64,000 nucleotides of DNA, taken from Algoriphagus ratkowskyi. GTDB lineage: Bacteria > Bacteroidota > Bacteroidia > Cytophagales > Cyclobacteriaceae. Position 1 is the stretch's first letter. The number at the start of each line of letters is the position of its first letter. Both the position numbers and the translations under genes were made by a program. Positions 56,164 to 64,000 of the stretch are shown one piece after another. The notes under the pieces are model-generated. The model searched no databases. It saw only the letters and a program-made list of their open reading frames with translations, and was not told the DNA's origin. The DNA lies in contig NZ_MSSV01000004.1 of assembly GCF_002150505.1 (NCBI RefSeq), positions 186,001-250,000 on the forward strand, given 5' to 3'.

Positions 56164-57303
56164 ATGAACCAAAAAAGAAATATACCACTCACCATCCTCT
56201 ACGAAACTAAACTTGCCCTAAATCAAGCGGTACTTTGGTTGTGGATCAAACTTGGCTGGGTCAAATCTATCATGATCGTTCCCTATGCAGGTTTTGGGAA
56301 TGAGAAAGAAATTCTTCTTGTCGGGAGAGTAATTCGTGATAATAGAATCGGAGATTCAACACCCGAGGACAGTGTGTGGCAGAATATTGGTAAAATGCGC
56401 AGGAGATTCATGAGCGTGGTGATACCAGGGGTAAATGTGAAAGCCGAATTTCAGGGGGAGGAATACCTAGTTCAAACTGATGAGGAAGGTTATTTTGAGT
56501 TTAAAATACATCCTAAAAAGGAGATAGAATTCCCTTCTCGCTGGCAACAGATAGAGCTGACTTTGGTAGATCAGGTAATTCGAAAACAAGGTGAAGTCAG
56601 CGCTTATGCTGATGTATTTTTACCGGTAGGAAATATAGATTATGGTATTATTTCCGATGTGGATGATACAATCATTCCAACTGGAGCAATGCGGATGACG
56701 GAGATGTTGAAGACTACTTTTGCCAAAAATGCATATACTCGAGTACCATTTCCTGGAGTCTCTGCATTTTATAAAGCGCTCCAAAAAGGCAGTGATGGCA
56801 TCGAGAGTAATCCATTTTTTTACGTATCCAGCAGTCCTTGGAATTTGTATGACTTCCTCCACGAGCTTCTTCAGATTCATCATATTCCTAATGGCCCATT
56901 GATGCTTCGTGATATTGGACTGTCTAGAACTGAGCTGATATCTGGAGATCATTCTGAGCATAAATTGACACAAATCAGACAGATTCTCTCCACCTATTCT
57001 CAGCTTCCTTTCATGCTTTTCGGTGACAGCGGGCAGGAGGACCCTACGATCTATCTTCAGGTAGTACGTGAGTTTCCGGGGCGAATTCTAATGATTTTTA
57101 TCCGTGATGTGCATTCTTCCCGGCATGATATGGTAGAGAAAATTAGGGTAGAGTTAGCAGAGCATGGAGTGGAAATGCTTTTAGTGAAAAATACCTTAGA
57201 AGCTTCTCAATATGCGCTTGATAAGGGTTGGGTACTAGAAGAGGATTTGGCGGAAATAGCGAAGGATAAAGTAAAAGATGAGGTTGAGAATGCGCAAGTC
57301 TAA
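56164..57303 (+). CDS. App1-family phosphatase domain protein (DUF2183)
   Basis: 379 residues. The N-terminal half (about 1-155) looks like a beta-rich domain. The catalytic domain starts near 160 with the HAD-like motif SDVDDTIIPTGAMR (D-x-D-D-T), then FYVSSSPWNLYDFL near 220 and MLFGDSGQEDP near 285. Yeast App1 is a phosphatidate phosphatase; in bacteria the substrate is unknown. It is last in the run YjbR-ABC-App1 and convergent with the cytochrome c gene (3 bases between stops). Confidence 0.88.
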   Translation: MNQKRNIPLTILYETKLALNQAVLWLWIKLGWVKSIMIVPYAGFGNEKEILLVGRVIRDNRIGDSTPEDSVWQNIGKMRRRFMSVVIPGVNVKAEFQGEEYLVQTDEEGYFEFKIHPKKEIEFPSRWQQIELTLVDQVIRKQGEVSAYADVFLPVGNIDYGIISDVDDTIIPTGAMRMTEMLKTTFAKNAYTRVPFPGVSAFYKALQKGSDGIESNPFFYVSSSPWNLYDFLHELLQIHHIPNGPLMLRDIGLSRTELISGDHSEHKLTQIRQILSTYSQLPFMLFGDSGQEDPTIYLQVVREFPGRILMIFIRDVHSSRHDMVEKIRVELAEHGVEMLLVKNTLEASQYALDKGWVLEEDLAEIAKDKVKDEVENAQV

Positions 57304-57306
57304 CGT

Positions 57307-57711
57307 TTACTTTTCCAAAGAAAGTATATAAGATACCATCGCTTTTGCATCCTCTTCTTTCAGTTCTGGATGGGGTGACATGATCGGACTACCCCAAGAT
57401 CCTGTGCCTCCTGAGATTACTTTCCGCGTCAATAAATCAATATAAGCTTGAGTATTCGGGTATCTCTTTGCGATGTTTTGGAAGGCCGGGCCTTTAGCTC
57501 TTTTATCCTCTTTGTGACATTCTGCACAGTCAGAATAGGATATCAAAACTTCACCTCTCGTGATTTCTTCAAGATTTAAATCCTCATCCTCGCCTTCAAT
57601 AGCGCGAATGTATTCTCGCTCTTTGGCTTCGGAAGTATTAATGTTCTCCTGCACCGGCTTCTGTGTGCAGGCAGCAAATGCTAGTAATATGAAGACAAGA
57701 TTTCTATTCAA
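57307..57711 (-). CDS. c-type cytochrome lipoprotein
   Basis: 134 residues. The lipoprotein signal ends LLAFAACTQKP (cysteine about 15). One heme-binding CAECH motif lies near 63-67, and the axial methionine is probably in SPIMSPHPELKEED near 110. An acidic stretch (about 38-50) precedes the heme. It is probably a membrane-anchored electron carrier in the envelope; redox partners are not in the window. Confidence 0.9.
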   Translation of the reverse strand: MNRNLVFILLAFAACTQKPVQENINTSEAKEREYIRAIEGEDEDLNLEEITRGEVLISYSDCAECHKEDKRAKGPAFQNIAKRYPNTQAYIDLLTRKVISGGTGSWGSPIMSPHPELKEEDAKAMVSYILSLEK

Positions 57712-57730
57712 ATCGGAAAGGATTAAAAAT

Positions 57731-57781
57731 TGAACAAAAAATAAAGAGGTAAGAAGTCAAACTTTTAACTTCTTACCTCTT
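57731..57781 (-). terminator. Terminator after the SlyD-like gene
   Basis: A 14-base stem (57744-57757 with 57768-57781, AAGAGGTAAGAAGT and its complement) has a 10-base loop. On the minus strand it is followed by a T-rich tract (57731-57743). Confidence 0.85.
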
Positions 57782-57802
57782 ACACTAGTTACTTTTTACA
57801 AA

Positions 57803-58333
57803 TTATTCCTCATCATGTGCTCCATGAGCGCCATGTACGTGTCCATGAGCTAATTCGTCTTCGGTAGCTTCTCTTACTTCTTCGATGTTTCCTTCAAAAT
57901 GTAAATCAAATCCAACCAATGGATGGTTGAAATCAAGAAGAACATCTTCACCCATATCCTTTAAAATTTTTGCCTGCATTGGGTAGCCATCCTCGTCCAT
58001 TAGAGGCAGAAAGTTTCCTTCTTCGAGCATTTCAGGATTAAAGCCATTTTCTCCCGAAAATTGCGATTTGGGTAAAGTTACAATCAGATCCTCATCAATC
58101 TCTCCGTAAGCTTCAGCTACTGGAACAATGAAAGAAAAGTCTTCCCCTCGTTCTTTACCTATAAGTAACTCCTCGAATTTTGCTGGTAAATCACTAGCTC
58201 CAAAAAGAAAGTAAAAAGGGTCTTCTGTATCACGAACTTCCACACTAAAGGGTGCTGACTCGATCTCGTCAGCTTCTTTACTTACTTTGAGTTCGTAGGT
58301 GAGTCCGACAACTGTGTTTTCTGCTATTTTCAT
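57803..58333 (-). CDS. SlyD-type FKBP peptidyl-prolyl isomerase
   Basis: 176 residues from the ATG at 58333; an ATG 2 codons upstream is equally possible. The FKBP and insert-in-flap domains are visible: VVGLTYELKVS, the middle LPKSQF region, and DFNHPLVGFDLHFEGNI, typical of SlyD. The C-terminus is His-rich (HGHVHGAHGAH), as in SlyD metal-binding tails that deliver nickel to hydrogenase or urease. No such enzymes are seen in the window. It is cytoplasmic. Confidence 0.9.
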   Translation of the reverse strand: MKIAENTVVGLTYELKVSKEADEIESAPFSVEVRDTEDPFYFLFGASDLPAKFEELLIGKERGEDFSFIVPVAEAYGEIDEDLIVTLPKSQFSGENGFNPEMLEEGNFLPLMDEDGYPMQAKILKDMGEDVLLDFNHPLVGFDLHFEGNIEEVREATEDELAHGHVHGAHGAHDEE

Positions 58334-58460
58334 AATCATTATTATTTCTATTTTTCGACGATTAAAAGAGACTTCAATATTTTCAAGTAGATTTTATTGA
58401 AGCTTTAGGCTAAATCGAGCATCAGACATTGGTCAGCTGACAATAACACCCACACCTGCT

Positions 58461-59180
58461 TTACTTAATAATTCCGTGTTTTAATCGGATGCTTACACGC
58501 TCTTTTAAAACTTCCCATTTACTTCTTGGAGTAGATTTAAATAGCGGTTTGGTAGCTCTAAACACAAAATATTGATAATCCTTCTCTTCGTAAAAGATCG
58601 GATAGGTTTCCATTTTTTCTAAGTAAAAACCATTAGAAGTGATGCTTTTTATCAGATCACCAGAGTCTAAGGGCTGGTCAATAACCTGTAATTTTTGTGG
58701 TTCATTTTCTATCATCCACTGCAAGTATCTAGGTGCTGGGATGTGGATGAAAATCACAGAATCTTGGTGAGCGTGCTTATAGATGTTCTGGAAAAGGAGG
58801 TTGTGCTGATCAACAGGAATGTGTTCCAATACGTCTGGAAAAACAAAGAAATCAAAAGTCTTTCCTTTTTTATCAAAGTCAGACATATCCGAAACTTCAA
58901 ATTTCAGATTGGATTGCTCTTTCCAAAGCAGTTTAGCTTTCGCTATGCTTTCTGGAGAAATATCCACCGCTAACACTTCTCCTGACCGCACTTGATTGGC
59001 AAGTAAATGACTAACTGTACCGATCCCGCATCCTACCTCCAGAATACTATGATTGGCAGTAAGGCCAGCAGCTTTGACCTTGTCCAGGATATTTAAGTGA
59101 CGGGAGTTGATCCCTGTCTTTTCCTGTTTTTCAGCAAACTGATCATAAAAACTAACGACTTTATCTTTATCCTCTTTCAT
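58461..59180 (-). CDS. SAM-dependent methyltransferase (class I)
   Basis: 239 residues from the ATG at 59180 (MKEDKDKVVSFYDQFAE), inside the end of the YfhO gene (14-base overlap); a longer start is possible. Motif I is SILEVGCGIGTVSHLL near 45-60, then FDFFVFPDVLEHIPVD and VIFIHIPAPRYLQ. The C-terminus is basic. The overlap with a YfhO membrane protein suggests coupled expression and perhaps a role in lipid-linked sugar or envelope modification; the substrate is unknown. Confidence 0.87.
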   Translation of the reverse strand: MKEDKDKVVSFYDQFAEKQEKTGINSRHLNILDKVKAAGLTANHSILEVGCGIGTVSHLLANQVRSGEVLAVDISPESIAKAKLLWKEQSNLKFEVSDMSDFDKKGKTFDFFVFPDVLEHIPVDQHNLLFQNIYKHAHQDSVIFIHIPAPRYLQWMIENEPQKLQVIDQPLDSGDLIKSITSNGFYLEKMETYPIFYEEKDYQYFVFRATKPLFKSTPRSKWEVLKERVSIRLKHGIIK

Positions 59181-61578
59181 TCTTTTCTTTGATCGTGAAA
59201 AACACACCTGCAATCAATGACAATACAATAAGATATTGAAAAATGATCATGGGTGTTTTGGTGGCTGTGTAGCTTTTTGGTTCAAACTTGAAAACAATCT
59301 CATGAGTTCCTGCTGGGATTATCAAGCCACGAAGTAGGTAATTCGTACGTAAAATATCAGTTTCTCTGCCATCGATCGTAGCGGTCCAACCTTCAGGATA
59401 GTAGATTTCTGAGAAGACAGCAAGGCCTTCTTGAGTAATCTCTGCCTGATACTTCAATTCATTAGGCGCATAGGAAGTATGAAAAATTTGTCCCGTCCCA
59501 GCTGTGATCACACCATACTCTGATGTATTTACAGTAGCCTGAGCTTTGGTGTCAATTCTTCCCAATTCATCCATTTCTTGCTGATTGGTCTCCACAGATA
59601 CCACTTGCGAAGGGATCCAAGCTGGGCCATTAGCTTCAGGGTTTTCAAATACTGAATTGGCGGCAGTTCCTGCGATGACGTACTTCGTATTCATCATGTT
59701 GATTGTCTGAATCCCTGCAAAATCAAAATTGCCTTCCTGAGCTTTTTTTACAAAATCATTCAGCTCAAAGTTTAATCTGTTATCCAGTAAATCCTGATAT
59801 CTACGCATTTTGGCACCATGATATCCGCCAAGACTGTGAAATCTGTAAGGTGACTTACCCGTGGAGGTTAGTCCTTCTGTGAGGTCTAATACTCTGAAAT
59901 AATCTGAATCTTTGGCGATTTCTTGATCGGCCGGAGTTTCTGCGAAATAAGCTGTGGTAGGGTTAGCTTGAAATGATGTATCGTTTAAGTATTGCTTATT
60001 GACTGTCCAGAGATCTATGGTGACTAAGGCAAAAATCCCAAGGCCCAAGATTAGGTCAGAGATTTTGTTTTTCAGGGCGAAGTAAATTAAGGCAAAAGTA
60101 GCTGCAATCAAGCCTAGACTTCTCCAAGCACTAGCAGAAAGCATTGCCTTGCGATCTTCTCGAATTGCACCCATCAACCAGTCTGGCAAGCCAGCATCAG
60201 CGGCTCCTTCAAATCTGAAGACTCCAGCGCCAACGGCAAGTAATAACAATAATCCACCTATGGACGCTCCAGCGATGTAAAGCGGTTTGAAATCTTTGCT
60301 TCGGTATATTCTTTCCAGAGAAATAGCAGCTAAAGCTGGGATGGCAAATAGAGTCATTCCTAGCGCCATGGAAACTGCTCGGAATTTATTGTAACCCGGT
60401 AGAATATCGAAAAGCAGGTAATTAAACCAGCTTAAGTTTTTTCCCCAAGAAAGTAAAATTGAAAGAATTATGATCGCCCCAAAGGTGTATAGACTCTCTT
60501 TTGGCGCAGCCCAAATCCCAATGAAAGCAAGGAATACCAAGATTACTCCTCCATAAATTGGCCCGCCTGTAAAAGGCTGATCTCCCCAGTAAGTCGGAGC
60601 GCCTCGTAGAAATCCGCTGATTTGAGCAGGGTCAAGTCCATTACTTCGCAACGCCTTTTCGGATGCAGTGTTTTCTCCTAATGGAGTACTACTTCCACCG
60701 CCATAGAAATTTGGAACTAATAAGGTCAAGGTTTCCAGCTTGCCATTTGACCAGGAAAACGCATAATCCTTGTCAAGACCTGCTGATGCAGATTCTAGCG
60801 TTGCCTCACCTCTGGTGGAATAAGGAGCATATTCGAGTGCAGTTGCTAAACGCCCGATATTCCCCCCAACGGCCAAAGCTGCTCCTAAAGCTAGAAATGC
60901 TATAACTTTCCCTAACTGAGCAATACCTTTTCTTTTCCAGTCATAGATAAGTCTTACAATCACATAAATCACCGAAATGATCAAGGTGTAGTAGGTGATC
61001 TGCACGTGGTTAAACTTTAACTGAAGCAGAAGCCCGAGGGCTAAAATAGCCGCGCCGAGAATTAATTTGTTTTTGAAAGCCAAGTGAATTCCGAGAAGTA
61101 TCAATGGCATCAAGCTGATCGCCCAGATCTTCGCATTGTGACCTGCTGCCAAGCTCAGTAGGTTATAAGAACTCAGCGCAAAAGCAACGCTGGCGATGAT
61201 GGCGAAAGCTGGCCTGACTCCGAAAGTCAGCATCAACACATACATGGCGACCATCCCTAGAAAAAGGCTATTTACAGGGTGTGGAAGTCCTAGCGTGATA
61301 ACAGAAACCAATGCATTTGTAATGTCACCTGCAAATTCCAAGCTGACAAAGTAGGCTGGCATACCACCGAAAACGCTGTTAGTCCAAAGTGCTTCTTCGC
61401 CAGTCGCTTCCCGGAAATCCAATGCTTCTTTGGCGGATCCTTCCCATTTTAGAATATCTCCTTGCATGATTACTTGATCCTGAAGTACTACAGGAGCGAA
61501 GTAAACGACTACAATAGCATAGAAAATTGCGATTCCCACCAAATGGGGAAGTACGTCTTTTTTAAAATTCAACTGCAT
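59167..61578 (-). CDS. YfhO-family multi-spanning membrane protein
   Basis: 803 residues. About twelve or more hydrophobic segments lie between 10 and 540 and at the C-terminal end, with a soluble domain (about 560-770) between. The pattern (DVLPHLVGIAIFYAIVVVYF, then ILKWEGSAKEALDFREATGE) and the late FSEIYYPEGWTATIDG match YfhO proteins, which resemble GT-C enzymes. B. subtilis YfhO acts with lipid-linked glucosylation of teichoic acid; the role here is unknown. It overlaps the downstream methyltransferase. Confidence 0.88.
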   Translation of the reverse strand: MQLNFKKDVLPHLVGIAIFYAIVVVYFAPVVLQDQVIMQGDILKWEGSAKEALDFREATGEEALWTNSVFGGMPAYFVSLEFAGDITNALVSVITLGLPHPVNSLFLGMVAMYVLMLTFGVRPAFAIIASVAFALSSYNLLSLAAGHNAKIWAISLMPLILLGIHLAFKNKLILGAAILALGLLLQLKFNHVQITYYTLIISVIYVIVRLIYDWKRKGIAQLGKVIAFLALGAALAVGGNIGRLATALEYAPYSTRGEATLESASAGLDKDYAFSWSNGKLETLTLLVPNFYGGGSSTPLGENTASEKALRSNGLDPAQISGFLRGAPTYWGDQPFTGGPIYGGVILVFLAFIGIWAAPKESLYTFGAIIILSILLSWGKNLSWFNYLLFDILPGYNKFRAVSMALGMTLFAIPALAAISLERIYRSKDFKPLYIAGASIGGLLLLLAVGAGVFRFEGAADAGLPDWLMGAIREDRKAMLSASAWRSLGLIAATFALIYFALKNKISDLILGLGIFALVTIDLWTVNKQYLNDTSFQANPTTAYFAETPADQEIAKDSDYFRVLDLTEGLTSTGKSPYRFHSLGGYHGAKMRRYQDLLDNRLNFELNDFVKKAQEGNFDFAGIQTINMMNTKYVIAGTAANSVFENPEANGPAWIPSQVVSVETNQQEMDELGRIDTKAQATVNTSEYGVITAGTGQIFHTSYAPNELKYQAEITQEGLAVFSEIYYPEGWTATIDGRETDILRTNYLLRGLIIPAGTHEIVFKFEPKSYTATKTPMIIFQYLIVLSLIAGVFFTIKEKNERG

Positions 61579-61704
61579 GAAAAGTATTTTACTTTGGATA
61601 ATGGATGCGGGCGCAAATTAGGTATTTATAGGCAAACCTCATCTACAAAAATAGGCAGGCTCTGGCTGGAATAGATGAATTTCTCCTTTCCTTAGCTGAT
61701 GAAA

Positions 61705-61722
61705 ATCATTACTTTTGCACCA
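61705..61722 (+). promoter_or_regulatory. Candidate -7 box for ffh
   Basis: TACTTTTG at 61710-61717 matches TAnnTTTG and lies 22 bases before the ffh ATG at 61740. No clear -33 element. Confidence 0.4.
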
Positions 61723-61739
61723 AATAGCCACACAAAGGA

Positions 61740-63083
61740 ATGTTTGATAATTTAAGTTTAAAATTAGACCGTGCTTTCAAAACGCTGAAAGGAACCGGGA
61801 CAATCACCGAAATAAACGTCGCAACGACCGTCAAAGAGATTAGAAGAGCTTTGATTGATGCCGATGTTAACTATAAAGTAGCCAAAGAAGTCACGGATAC
61901 CATCAAGACCGAAGCCCTTGGTCGTGATGTTTTGATCTCTGTTTCTCCAGGTCAATTGCTGATCAAAATCACCCAAGAAGAGCTGACCAAGCTCATGGGC
62001 GGCAAGAAAGAGGATATCAATATCTCTGGCGATCCTGCCGTTATTTTGATTTCCGGTCTTCAGGGTTCTGGTAAAACTACCTTTACAGGAAAGCTTGGAG
62101 CTCACTTGAAGAAGCAAGGAAGACAGGTATTGTTGGTGGCTTGTGATATCTACCGACCAGCTGCGATAGATCAGCTGAAAGTATTGGGTCAGCAAATCGG
62201 AGTAGAGGTTTACGCTGAACCTGAGAATAAGAATGCACTGGAGATTGCTACTAATGCGATCGCTTATGCAAAGAAGACAGGTAAGAAAACTGTCGTAGTG
62301 GATACTGCAGGTCGTCTGGCTGTGGATGACGTGATGATGAAGGAAATTGAGGCCTTGAAAAAAGCCTTGAATCCATCTGAGACACTTTTTGTAGTCGATT
62401 CCATGACTGGTCAGGATGCGGTGAATACTGCGAAGACCTTTGACGAGCGATTGAATTTCGACGGAGTCGTACTGACGAAACTAGATGGCGATACCCGAGG
62501 TGGTGCAGCGATTTCTATTCGTCACGTAGTGAATAAGCCGATCAAGTTTATCTCTACAGGTGAGAAAATGGAAGATCTGGATGTGTTCCACCCAGATCGT
62601 ATGGCTCAGAGAATCCTAGGCATGGGTGATGTGATTTCCTTGGTGGAAAGAGCACAGCAGTCCTTTGACGAAGATGAAGCCAAGCGAATCAACTCGAAGA
62701 TCCGTACCAATAATTTCAACTTTGATGATTTCCTTTCTCAACTAGAGCAGGTGAAGAAAATGGGTAACATCAAGGACTTGTTAGGAATGATTCCTGGTAT
62801 GGGCAAAGCCATGAAAGGAATGGATATCGACGATGATTCTTTCAAACCTATCGAAGCTATCATTAGATCTATGACTCCAGCCGAGCGTGAGCAACCAGAT
62901 ATTATCGATGGAAATAGAAGAAAGAGACTTGCTGCGGGATCTGGTAGAACGATCGTGGAGGTGAATAATCTCATGAAGCAATTTTCAGATATGCGCAAGA
63001 TGATGAAGCAAATGAATAAAATGGGCGGTGCTAAAGCTGCTATGAGCAAGATGCTTCCACAGGGAAAAGGAGGAAGAAGATAG
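61740..63083 (+). CDS. ffh: Signal recognition particle protein Ffh
   Basis: 447 residues. The N and G domains carry GLQGSGKTTFTGKLG (G1, near 107), VDTAGRLAVDD and the specificity motif LTKLDGDTRGGA. The Met-rich M domain (about 325-447) ends with many Met, Gly and Lys residues and binds 4.5S RNA and signal sequences. It delivers nascent membrane proteins to SecYEG, whose secY lies in this window. No 4.5S RNA was found nearby. Confidence 0.98.
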   Translation: MFDNLSLKLDRAFKTLKGTGTITEINVATTVKEIRRALIDADVNYKVAKEVTDTIKTEALGRDVLISVSPGQLLIKITQEELTKLMGGKKEDINISGDPAVILISGLQGSGKTTFTGKLGAHLKKQGRQVLLVACDIYRPAAIDQLKVLGQQIGVEVYAEPENKNALEIATNAIAYAKKTGKKTVVVDTAGRLAVDDVMMKEIEALKKALNPSETLFVVDSMTGQDAVNTAKTFDERLNFDGVVLTKLDGDTRGGAAISIRHVVNKPIKFISTGEKMEDLDVFHPDRMAQRILGMGDVISLVERAQQSFDEDEAKRINSKIRTNNFNFDDFLSQLEQVKKMGNIKDLLGMIPGMGKAMKGMDIDDDSFKPIEAIIRSMTPAEREQPDIIDGNRRKRLAAGSGRTIVEVNNLMKQFSDMRKMMKQMNKMGGAKAAMSKMLPQGKGGRR

Positions 63084-63090
63084 AAATTGA

Positions 63091-63116
63091 AACCCGGTCG
63101 AGAGATCGGGTTTTTT
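63091..63116 (+). terminator. Rho-independent terminator after ffh
   Basis: AACCCGGTC (63091-63099), loop GAGA, GATCGGGTT (63104-63112; one G-T pair), then T run to 63116, starting 8 bases after the ffh stop. Confidence 0.88.
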
Positions 63117-63133
63117 GTTTTTTAACTTTTTTA

Positions 63134-63170
63134 ACCGCAGTGGACACAGAGTTTTCGCAGAGAACGCAGT
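63134..63170. repeat. Short intergenic repeat-like element
   Basis: ACCGCAGTGGACACAGAG and TTCGCAGAGAACGCAGT form near-repeats of a CGCAGAG(T/A)ACGCAG-like word. Sequences of this style are dispersed between genes in many Bacteroidota. No protein is predicted from the overlapping open frame (63115-63381). Confidence 0.5.
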
Positions 63171-63331
63171 TGTCCTGCTTCTCCAGAAGCTAGACTTAAT
63201 TAGTTGTTTTCAACTAATTCTTAAAATATTGGACCAAAATAGTAGCGTTTGGAAGATCGTTGACGTAAAGTTTAAGATTTTGATTTTATTCTTTTCAGCA
63301 AAAACTTTAATTTCACAAAACCAATTTTCAG

Positions 63332-63811
63332 ATGAAAACAAAACTGTTTCCGTTGTTCGCCTTGTTCTTCATCTTGTTTAGCTGTAAAGATGACGATGAA
63401 ATTTCTCCTAATGCAAAAATAGAAGGGAAGTATAGGTATAGTTCTGAGGGGAATATGTCATGGATAGATAAAACTTTCAATTTTGTGGACGTGATGGAGT
63501 TTAAGTCTGATGGTACTGTGACTGGAGAGAGCTACACCACTGACTTAGGATCGGATAAAATTTTAGGTTATAGAGGTTATTTTTCAGGTACTTATTCTAT
63601 CGTTAATGGAAAAGTCACTATCACTTATCAAGAATCATATCACATGAATATTGAAGATGTTAATTACCTACCGAAAGCGGATCTAACACTTTCATCAGTA
63701 GATGACTATTATTCTGATTTTAGTATTGCGGAGGATTATTCTGCACTTTCATTTATTTGCCCATCAAATGCATTTTGCACTACTTTACCTATTTTCAATA
63801 AAATTAATTGA
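63332..63811 (+). CDS. Small lipoprotein, possible lipocalin-like fold
   Basis: 159 residues. The lipoprotein signal ends FFILFSCKDDDE (cysteine about 17). After the lipidated Cys comes KDDDE, which resembles the acidic lipoprotein export signal that sends Bacteroidota lipoproteins to the cell surface. The remainder is beta-rich (IEGKYRYSSEGNMSW, EFKSDGTVTGES, GTYSIVNGKVTITYQES), which fits a small lipocalin-like barrel. No specific family was recognised. It ends at a bidirectional terminator. Confidence 0.75.
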   Translation: MKTKLFPLFALFFILFSCKDDDEISPNAKIEGKYRYSSEGNMSWIDKTFNFVDVMEFKSDGTVTGESYTTDLGSDKILGYRGYFSGTYSIVNGKVTITYQESYHMNIEDVNYLPKADLTLSSVDDYYSDFSIAEDYSALSFICPSNAFCTTLPIFNKIN

Positions 63812-63827
63812 AATGATAACTTTATTG

Positions 63828-63865
63828 AAAAAGCCTGTTTTCATATTCGAAAACAGGCTTTTTTA
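63828..63865. terminator. Bidirectional terminator
   Basis: A long stem AAAAAGCCTGTTTTC (63828-63842) with GAAAACAGGCTTTTT (63849-63863) and a 6-base loop, with A and T runs on the two sides. It serves the lipoprotein gene and the convergent regulator gene. Confidence 0.88.
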
Positions 63866-63882
63866 TGGCTTCAAGAATCCAA

Positions 63883-64000
63883 TCAATTCATCCACCGGCT
63901 CATAAACTCTAAGAAAGCTTCCTTGTAGTTGTCACTAACACTGATGTGGTTTTTCCCGATTTGTATGACGTTTTTAGAAACAGAATCTATGTGATCCAAG
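63883..64000 (-). CDS. LytTR-type response regulator, C-terminal end (partial)
   Basis: Only the last 38 codons are in the window, ending TGA (63883-63885 on the minus strand). They read LDHIDSVSKNVIQIGKNHI then SVSDNYKEAFLEFMSRWMN, which matches the end of a LytTR DNA-binding domain (the usual ...NLDHI...IQIG...I.VS..YK pattern). The N-terminal receiver domain would lie beyond base 64000. The assignment rests on this short stretch. Confidence 0.7.
   Translation of the reverse strand, partial: LDHIDSVSKNVIQIGKNHISVSDNYKEAFLEFMSRWMN

Noticed and set aside
61579..61739. Possible 4.5S RNA gene next to ffh
   Set aside because: No conserved GGAAG/AGCAG-type hairpin was seen in the gaps on either side of ffh.
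63115..63381. Open frame of 88 codons after ffh
   Set aside because: It begins in the T run of the ffh terminator, spans a repeat-like element, has no recognisable family and overlaps the start of the lipoprotein gene.

Overview
The window looks like chromosome from a member of the Bacteroidota, most likely order Cytophagales (Cyclobacteriaceae/Algoriphagus-like; the rank below phylum is inference). The evidence is the moderately AT-rich coding sequence, TAnnTTTG-type -7 boxes, proteins with type B (gliding-associated) C-terminal sorting domains, a PorP/SprF protein, GldH, a GWxTD protein and many SPII lipoproteins. No tRNA, rRNA, CRISPR array, insertion sequence or prophage was seen.

Layout. 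1-10.6 kb: the end of the S10 operon joined to the spc and alpha operons (rpsC 3' end through rplQ), including rpmD and rpmJ, which are under 60 codons. 10.7-15.8 kb: carA, eno, then an overlapping run of a DivIC/FtsB-like gene, a small secreted barrel-like protein, serine acetyltransferase and cysM. 15.9-31.1 kb: a minus-strand block with an MFS transporter, three large cell-surface proteins bearing type IX secretion signals, yaaA inserted between two of them, and a divergent PorP/SprF gene. 31.4-39.5 kb: accessory carbohydrate-type genes (Tat-exported Gfo/Idh/MocA oxidoreductase, ThuA-like protein, sugar isomerase/epimerase, an alpha/beta hydrolase, a TIM-barrel lipoprotein, an NAD-dependent epimerase) and a GNAT gene. 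39.6-45.1 kb: a minus-strand run recQ-purD-ricT-gldH. 45.2-50.7 kb: an arabinose-5-phosphate isomerase and a mannose-1-phosphate guanylyltransferase (sugar nucleotide supply), rlmB overlapping a GWxTD gene, a methyltransferase and marC. 50.7-64 kb: two apparently decayed genes, a sterol-desaturase-family membrane protein, a DJ-1-like lipoprotein, dodecin, a cyclophilin lipoprotein, a YjbR/ABC-ATPase/App1 run, cytochrome c, SlyD, a methyltransferase overlapping a YfhO protein, ffh, a small lipoprotein and the C-terminal end of a LytTR regulator.

The most interesting region is 17.2-31.1 kb. The three surface proteins (916, 1173 and 1850 residues) appear to be colinear paralogues. The 1173-residue protein equals the 916-residue scaffold plus one extra module of about 256 residues. 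The 1850-residue protein equals the same scaffold preceded by about 934 residues that include two propeller-like halves. With the divergent PorP/SprF gene they look like a family of type IX-exported surface proteins and their outer-membrane partner, in which module duplication and N-terminal fusion can be read directly.
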